Assembly (NCBI GenBank): GCA_046729975.1
Contig: JBKPHS010000028.1
Coordinates: forward strand, 1 to 15,852
From: JBKPHS01 sp046729975
GTDB lineage: Bacteria > Actinomycetota > Thermoleophilia > Solirubrobacterales > Thermoleophilaceae
DNA length: 15,852 bases
Direction of reading: 5' to 3'
Positions within the stretch are counted from its first letter, which is position 1; the number at the start of each line of letters is the position of its first letter. Shown here one piece after another: positions 12,850 to 15,852 of the stretch. The notes beneath the pieces are model-generated. The model did no database searches. It was not told where the DNA came from and saw only the letters and a program-made list of their open reading frames with translations. Both the position numbers and the translations under genes were made by a program.

Positions 12850-13296
12850 GTGCCTGATCAGCCTAAAGTCGACTCGATTGATCGCCAGATCGTTGCGTTG
12901 CTCCAAGAGGATGCGCGGCGTTCGTTCCAGGACATCGGCAAGCACGTGCACCTCTCGGCTCCAGCCGTCAAGCGGCGCATCGACCGCCTCGAGGCCGAGG
13001 GTGTCATCCGAGGCTACACGGCGGGCGTGGATCCGGCCCTCTACGGCTGGATGACGGAGGCGTTCGTGGACCTCTACTGCGACGGCCGCATGCCCGGTGA
13101 GGCGATCCGGCGCGTTGTCGAGCAGGAGTCCGGGGTGACCGCGGCCTATACCGTCGCCGGCGAGTCGAGCGCGATCCTGCATGTGATGGCGCGGGACACC
13201 AAGGACCTCGAGAGCACGCTGGAGCGGATCCGCGCCGTCGACGGAGTCAACCGCACTGTCAGCGAGGTCGTGCTCTCGACGCTGTTCGAGCGATGA
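12850..13296 (+). CDS. Lrp/AsnC-family transcriptional regulator
   Basis: The 148-residue protein has an amino-terminal winged helix (about 8-60: DSIDRQIVALLQEDARRSFQDI, recognition helix near SAPAVKRRIDRLEAEGVI) and a carboxy-terminal RAM ligand domain (about 66-148: EAFVDLYCDG, VTAAYTVAGESSAILHV, VNRTVSEVVLSTLF). Such proteins are octameric or dimeric amino-acid-responsive regulators. Divergence from hpd-hmgA and overlap with the fumarylacetoacetase gene suggest it senses an aromatic amino acid or pathway intermediate and controls both arms. The ligand is inference. The GTG start at 12850 has no Shine-Dalgarno. Its stop overlaps the next gene as ATGA (13293-13296). Confidence 0.94.
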   Translation: MPDQPKVDSIDRQIVALLQEDARRSFQDIGKHVHLSAPAVKRRIDRLEAEGVIRGYTAGVDPALYGWMTEAFVDLYCDGRMPGEAIRRVVEQESGVTAAYTVAGESSAILHVMARDTKDLESTLERIRAVDGVNRTVSEVVLSTLFER

Positions 13297-13967
13297 GACG
13301 CGGCTTCCCGGACGGGCAGCCGCCGTCGATCCGGGACTTCTACGCGTTCGAGGAGCACGTCGCCACGGCGCGCGGGCGGCGCGGGCTCGATGTGCCGCCG
13401 GAGTGGTACGAGGTCCCCGTCTTCTACTTCTCGAACCCGGCGGCCGTGTACGGCGACTCCGACGAGATCCTGAAGCCGGCCGACACGGCGGAGCTCGACT
13501 ACGAGCTGGAGCTCGCCTGCGTGATCGGCGCCGACGGGCGGCCCGAGGGCTTCACGGTGATGAACGACTGGTCCGCGCGCGACCTCCAGCGCAGGGAGAT
13601 GGCGGTCGGGCTCGGCCCGGCGAAGGGCAAGGACTTCGCGACCTCGCTGGGACCGGTGCTCGTCTCGCCGGACGAGCTGCCGGCCGACCTCGACATGCGC
13701 GCAGAGGCGCGCGTGAACGGCGAGCTCCGGACCGAATCTCGGACGGGCGGCATGCAGTTCTCCTGGGAGGAGCTCCTTGCGGCAGCCGCGCGCAACACGC
13801 CGGGCCTGCAACCGGGGGACGTAATCGGGTCGGGCACGGTCGGCGGCGGCTGCATCCTCGAGAAGGGCGACGGCCGCTGGCTCGAGCCGGGCGACGTGGT
13901 GGAGCTCGAGATCGAGGGCATCGGGGTGTTGCGGAACACGGTGGCCGGCGAGCTCTCACGCCCCTAG
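13293..13967 (+). CDS. Fumarylacetoacetate hydrolase family protein
   Basis: The 224-residue protein carries the complete catalytic half of the FAH fold. D15 and H22 (IRDFYAFEEHV) match the metal-binding Asp and catalytic His of human FAH (D126 and H133, same spacing). E71 and E73 (LDYELELACVIG) and D92 (MNDWSARDLQRRE) complete the metal site. Given its neighbours it most likely hydrolyses fumarylacetoacetate to fumarate and acetoacetate, the last step of the homogentisate pathway. It lacks the SH3-like amino-terminal domain of full-length FAH (about 420 residues) and is near the size of single-domain family members. The ATG overlaps the regulator's stop by 4 nt, so the two are co-translated. 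Because the family has several activities, the exact substrate rests on context. Confidence 0.9.
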   Translation: MRRGFPDGQPPSIRDFYAFEEHVATARGRRGLDVPPEWYEVPVFYFSNPAAVYGDSDEILKPADTAELDYELELACVIGADGRPEGFTVMNDWSARDLQRREMAVGLGPAKGKDFATSLGPVLVSPDELPADLDMRAEARVNGELRTESRTGGMQFSWEELLAAAARNTPGLQPGDVIGSGTVGGGCILEKGDGRWLEPGDVVELEIEGIGVLRNTVAGELSRP

Positions 13968-13970
13968 GCT
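13965..13970 (+). promoter_or_regulatory. Candidate -10 of the NHL-repeat gene
   Basis: TAGGCT, which includes the FAH stop codon, ends 8 nt before the ATG at 13979 and fits a TANNNT motif for a leaderless transcript. The same stretch is a small palindrome, TAGGC-TCGGT-GCCTA (13965-13979). Confidence 0.4.
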
Positions 13971-13978
13971 CGGTGCCT

Positions 13979-15852
13979 ATGCGCACCTTCCTCCGCCTCT
14001 TGGCGGTCGCGTCGGCCGGCGCACTGCTCGGTGCGGGGCCCGCCGGGGCGGCGAGCTGCCCAGGCGCCGGCTCCTGCCCCTACACGTCGGTGCAGACCTT
14101 CAGCGCCAACGGCGCCGGAGTGTTACGCCAGCCGCAGGCCATCGCGCGGGGGCCGCAGGGCGACCTGTACGTCGCCGACCGCTGGACCTACCGAGTACAG
14201 CGCTTCAGTGCCGGCGGCGACTTCATGGCCCAGTGGGGCTCGTACGGGTTCGGAGACGGGCAGTTCGGGGCGATCGGCGACCTCGCGGTGGACCAGGCCA
14301 CCGGCTCGGTCTACGTGCTCGACAGCGACCGGAACCGCGTCCAGAAGTTCGACCCGAACGGCAAGTTCATCCGGAAGTGGGAAGGCTTCGACATCCAGTG
14401 GAAGGGCGGCATCGCGGTCGGCGGAGGAAACGTTTACGTCTCCGACAGCGGCAACGATCGGATCAAGAAATTCGATCTGGACGGTGGCTTGGTCACGACC
14501 TGGGGCACGCACGGGACGGGCGACGGCCAGTTCGACCACCCGCTCGGCCTGGCCGTGAAGGGCGGCAGCGTCTACGTCGCAGACGACGACAACCATCGGG
14601 TGCAGAAGTTCACGACCGGCGGCACCTTCCAGGCGACGAGCGCGACGATCGGCTCGTTCGTGTACGACGTCGGTGTCGACGACGCGGGCAAGGTCTACGC
14701 GGCCGACAACGGCAACGAGCGCGTCGTGAAGATGTCCTCGTCGCTGACTGTCGAGACGACTTGGGGCACCCGCGGAACGGATCTCGGCGAGTTTCAGTAC
14801 CCGCGGGCGCTCGACGTCGCGGCCGACGGGACGGTTCACGTGGCGGACACGGGCAACGACCGCGTGCAGAGCTTCGACTCCTCGGGGACGCTGCTTGGCG
14901 CCTTCGGCGTATCCGGCCGCCGCGACGGGAACTTCACGGGCCCGAAGGGCATCGACGCAGGTCCCGGCGGCGAGTTCACCGTCGCCGCCACCCTCGAGTA
15001 CTGGATGCACGATCTGGATGCGGCGGGCGCTCTGATCCACAACTGGGGCGGCCACGGCTCGGCGCCCGGCCGGTTCGATCTACAGGAGGACGTCGCCGCT
15101 GCGGCCGGGGGCGGCTTCTGGGTCTCCGACACCGGCAACCAGCGGATCCAGCGCTTCGACGCCGGGTACGCCCCCACCGCCCAGCTCGGCGGCTTCAGCT
15201 TCCCGGACGGGGTGACCACGGACCCGAACGGCAACCTCTACGTCGCGGACTCCGGCAACGACCGGATCCGCAAGCTCGACGCGAGCGGCAACGACCTCGC
15301 CACCTGGACGGCGGGCGGCGCGCTGAGCTCGCCCGGTGACGTGGCTCTCGACGGGGACGGGAACGTGTACGTGGCTGACACCGGCAACGACGTCGTCCGC
15401 AAGCTGTCGCCGAGCGGCGGCCTGCTCGCGACGTGGGGCTCGACGGGCAGCGGTCCGGGTCAGCTCGACGGCCCCGTCGGCGTGGCGGTCGATCCGGTGG
15501 GCCAGGTCTACGTGTCGGACGCCGGCAACGCACGCGTCGAGCGCTTTACCGCCTCCGGCGATTTCATCGACTCCTGGGGCGAGCCCGGCGCCGGGACGGG
15601 CGAGTTCGTCGAGCCGGGGTCGCTCGATACGGCCGCGGACGGAAGCGTCCTCGTGACCGATCCTTACAACAACCGCGTGCAGCGCTTCTTCTTCGGCCCC
15701 GGCCCGGCCTCACCGAGCGCCGCGCCACCGCCGCCGCCCCCGGCGCCGGATGCACGCGTCACGGTGCTGCCGGAGCTCCGACTGAGCGCCAGCGTCCCGC
15801 GGCGCCAGCGCGCGCTCCGCCGGCGCGCAGTGGCGCTCGACGTGACCTGCAC
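13979..15852 (+). CDS. Secreted NHL-repeat beta-propeller protein (3' end cut by window)
   Basis: The frame is open from the ATG to the right edge (over 620 codons). Residues 1-25 form a signal peptide (MRTFLRLLAVASAGALLGAG, cleavage likely after AGA or GAA). Two Cys (27 and 33) follow and may pair. Then about 12 repeats of the NHL type fill residues about 45-575, each with a core like YVADSGNDRIRKLD followed by a WGxxGxGxGQF-type turn. Repeats 4, 7 and 12 are degenerate; the seventh reads FTVAATLEYWMHDLD. Twelve blades fit two six-bladed propellers. A proline-rich linker (PPPPPPAPD, near 582-590) leads to an Arg-rich beta region (LSASVPRRQRALRRR) of a kind common at the ends of extracellular proteins in Solirubrobacterales. 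NHL propellers bind proteins, glycans or other ligands, or act as lyases; no catalytic site is recognised. It starts 11 nt after the FAH gene but probably has its own promoter. Confidence 0.9.
   Translation, partial: MRTFLRLLAVASAGALLGAGPAGAASCPGAGSCPYTSVQTFSANGAGVLRQPQAIARGPQGDLYVADRWTYRVQRFSAGGDFMAQWGSYGFGDGQFGAIGDLAVDQATGSVYVLDSDRNRVQKFDPNGKFIRKWEGFDIQWKGGIAVGGGNVYVSDSGNDRIKKFDLDGGLVTTWGTHGTGDGQFDHPLGLAVKGGSVYVADDDNHRVQKFTTGGTFQATSATIGSFVYDVGVDDAGKVYAADNGNERVVKMSSSLTVETTWGTRGTDLGEFQYPRALDVAADGTVHVADTGNDRVQSFDSSGTLLGAFGVSGRRDGNFTGPKGIDAGPGGEFTVAATLEYWMHDLDAAGALIHNWGGHGSAPGRFDLQEDVAAAAGGGFWVSDTGNQRIQRFDAGYAPTAQLGGFSFPDGVTTDPNGNLYVADSGNDRIRKLDASGNDLATWTAGGALSSPGDVALDGDGNVYVADTGNDVVRKLSPSGGLLATWGSTGSGPGQLDGPVGVAVDPVGQVYVSDAGNARVERFTASGDFIDSWGEPGAGTGEFVEPGSLDTAADGSVLVTDPYNNRVQRFFFGPGPASPSAAPPPPPPAPDARVTVLPELRLSASVPRRQRALRRRAVALDVTC
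14110..15692 (+). repeat. Array of about 12 NHL coding repeats
   Basis: Units of roughly 120-145 nt recur, each centred on a TACGTC/TACGTG-GC-GAC core that encodes YVAD or YVSD and is followed by GGCAAC-GA-CG (GNDR). Similarity is clearest between the units near 15240, 15369 and 15510, suggesting that some blades arose by recent internal duplication while others are old. Confidence 0.8.

Noticed and set aside
14123..15055. Minus-strand ORF of 310 codons opposite the NHL-repeat gene
   Set aside because: It is antisense to a repeat-rich coding frame and its composition follows from the repeats on the other strand.

Overview
The window comes from a high-GC bacterium whose genes use ATG or GTG starts and often lack Shine-Dalgarno sequences. 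The gene content points to an actinobacterium, probably of the Thermoleophilia/Solirubrobacterales type: a short GNAT-like protein with a downstream mini-protein, a membrane-anchored ParB/Srx-like protein, and a secreted NHL protein with an arginine-rich carboxy-terminal domain. This placement is inference from gene style, not from a marker gene. I saw no rRNA, tRNA, CRISPR array or insertion sequence.

Positions 1-4902 (minus strand) hold a three-gene formate dehydrogenase operon, fdhA-fdhB-nrfD. The catalytic subunit is a selenoprotein. The conventional reading is split by an in-frame TGA at 4366-4368, which falls exactly at the catalytic selenocysteine position (Ala-Arg-Ile-Sec-His). A 7-bp hairpin with a GGUCU apical loop follows it, with the GGUCU at the same distance from the UGA as in E. 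coli fdhF. Read through, FdhA has 1056 residues. FdhB carries four ferredoxin-type cysteine clusters and a carboxy-terminal membrane segment. NrfD is the membrane subunit; it appears to start at a CTG that overlaps the fdhB stop, and it runs off the left edge.

Positions 4959-6649 (minus) encode a PAS-PAS-GGDEF diguanylate cyclase and an alkyltransferase-like DNA-binding protein. Divergent from these is an SDR oxidoreductase (6699-7526, plus). Positions 7523-8588 (minus) form a compact three-gene cluster joined by 4-nt overlaps: a GNAT-like 91-residue protein, a mini-protein and a membrane-anchored ParB/Srx-like protein. It is driven by a near-consensus sigma-70-type promoter whose -10 is flanked by a perfect 7-bp inverted repeat. 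A membrane-anchored HExxH metallopeptidase (8712-9956, plus) runs divergently and converges on a SnoaL-like protein (9934-10347, minus).

Positions 10441-13967 form a tyrosine/homogentisate catabolic locus. hpd and hmgA (minus) diverge from an Lrp/AsnC regulator and a fumarylacetoacetate hydrolase-family gene (plus), with a 7-bp inverted repeat in the shared control region. The maleylacetoacetate isomerase step is not encoded here. The right end (13979 onward) is a secreted protein with about 12 NHL repeats, probably two six-bladed propellers, followed by a proline linker and the start of another domain cut by the window edge.

The most valuable correction is that fdhA is one selenoprotein gene rather than two ORFs. 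Nothing in the window is clearly a wholly new system. The small-protein/ParB-like cluster with its promoter-operator is the least explained unit.
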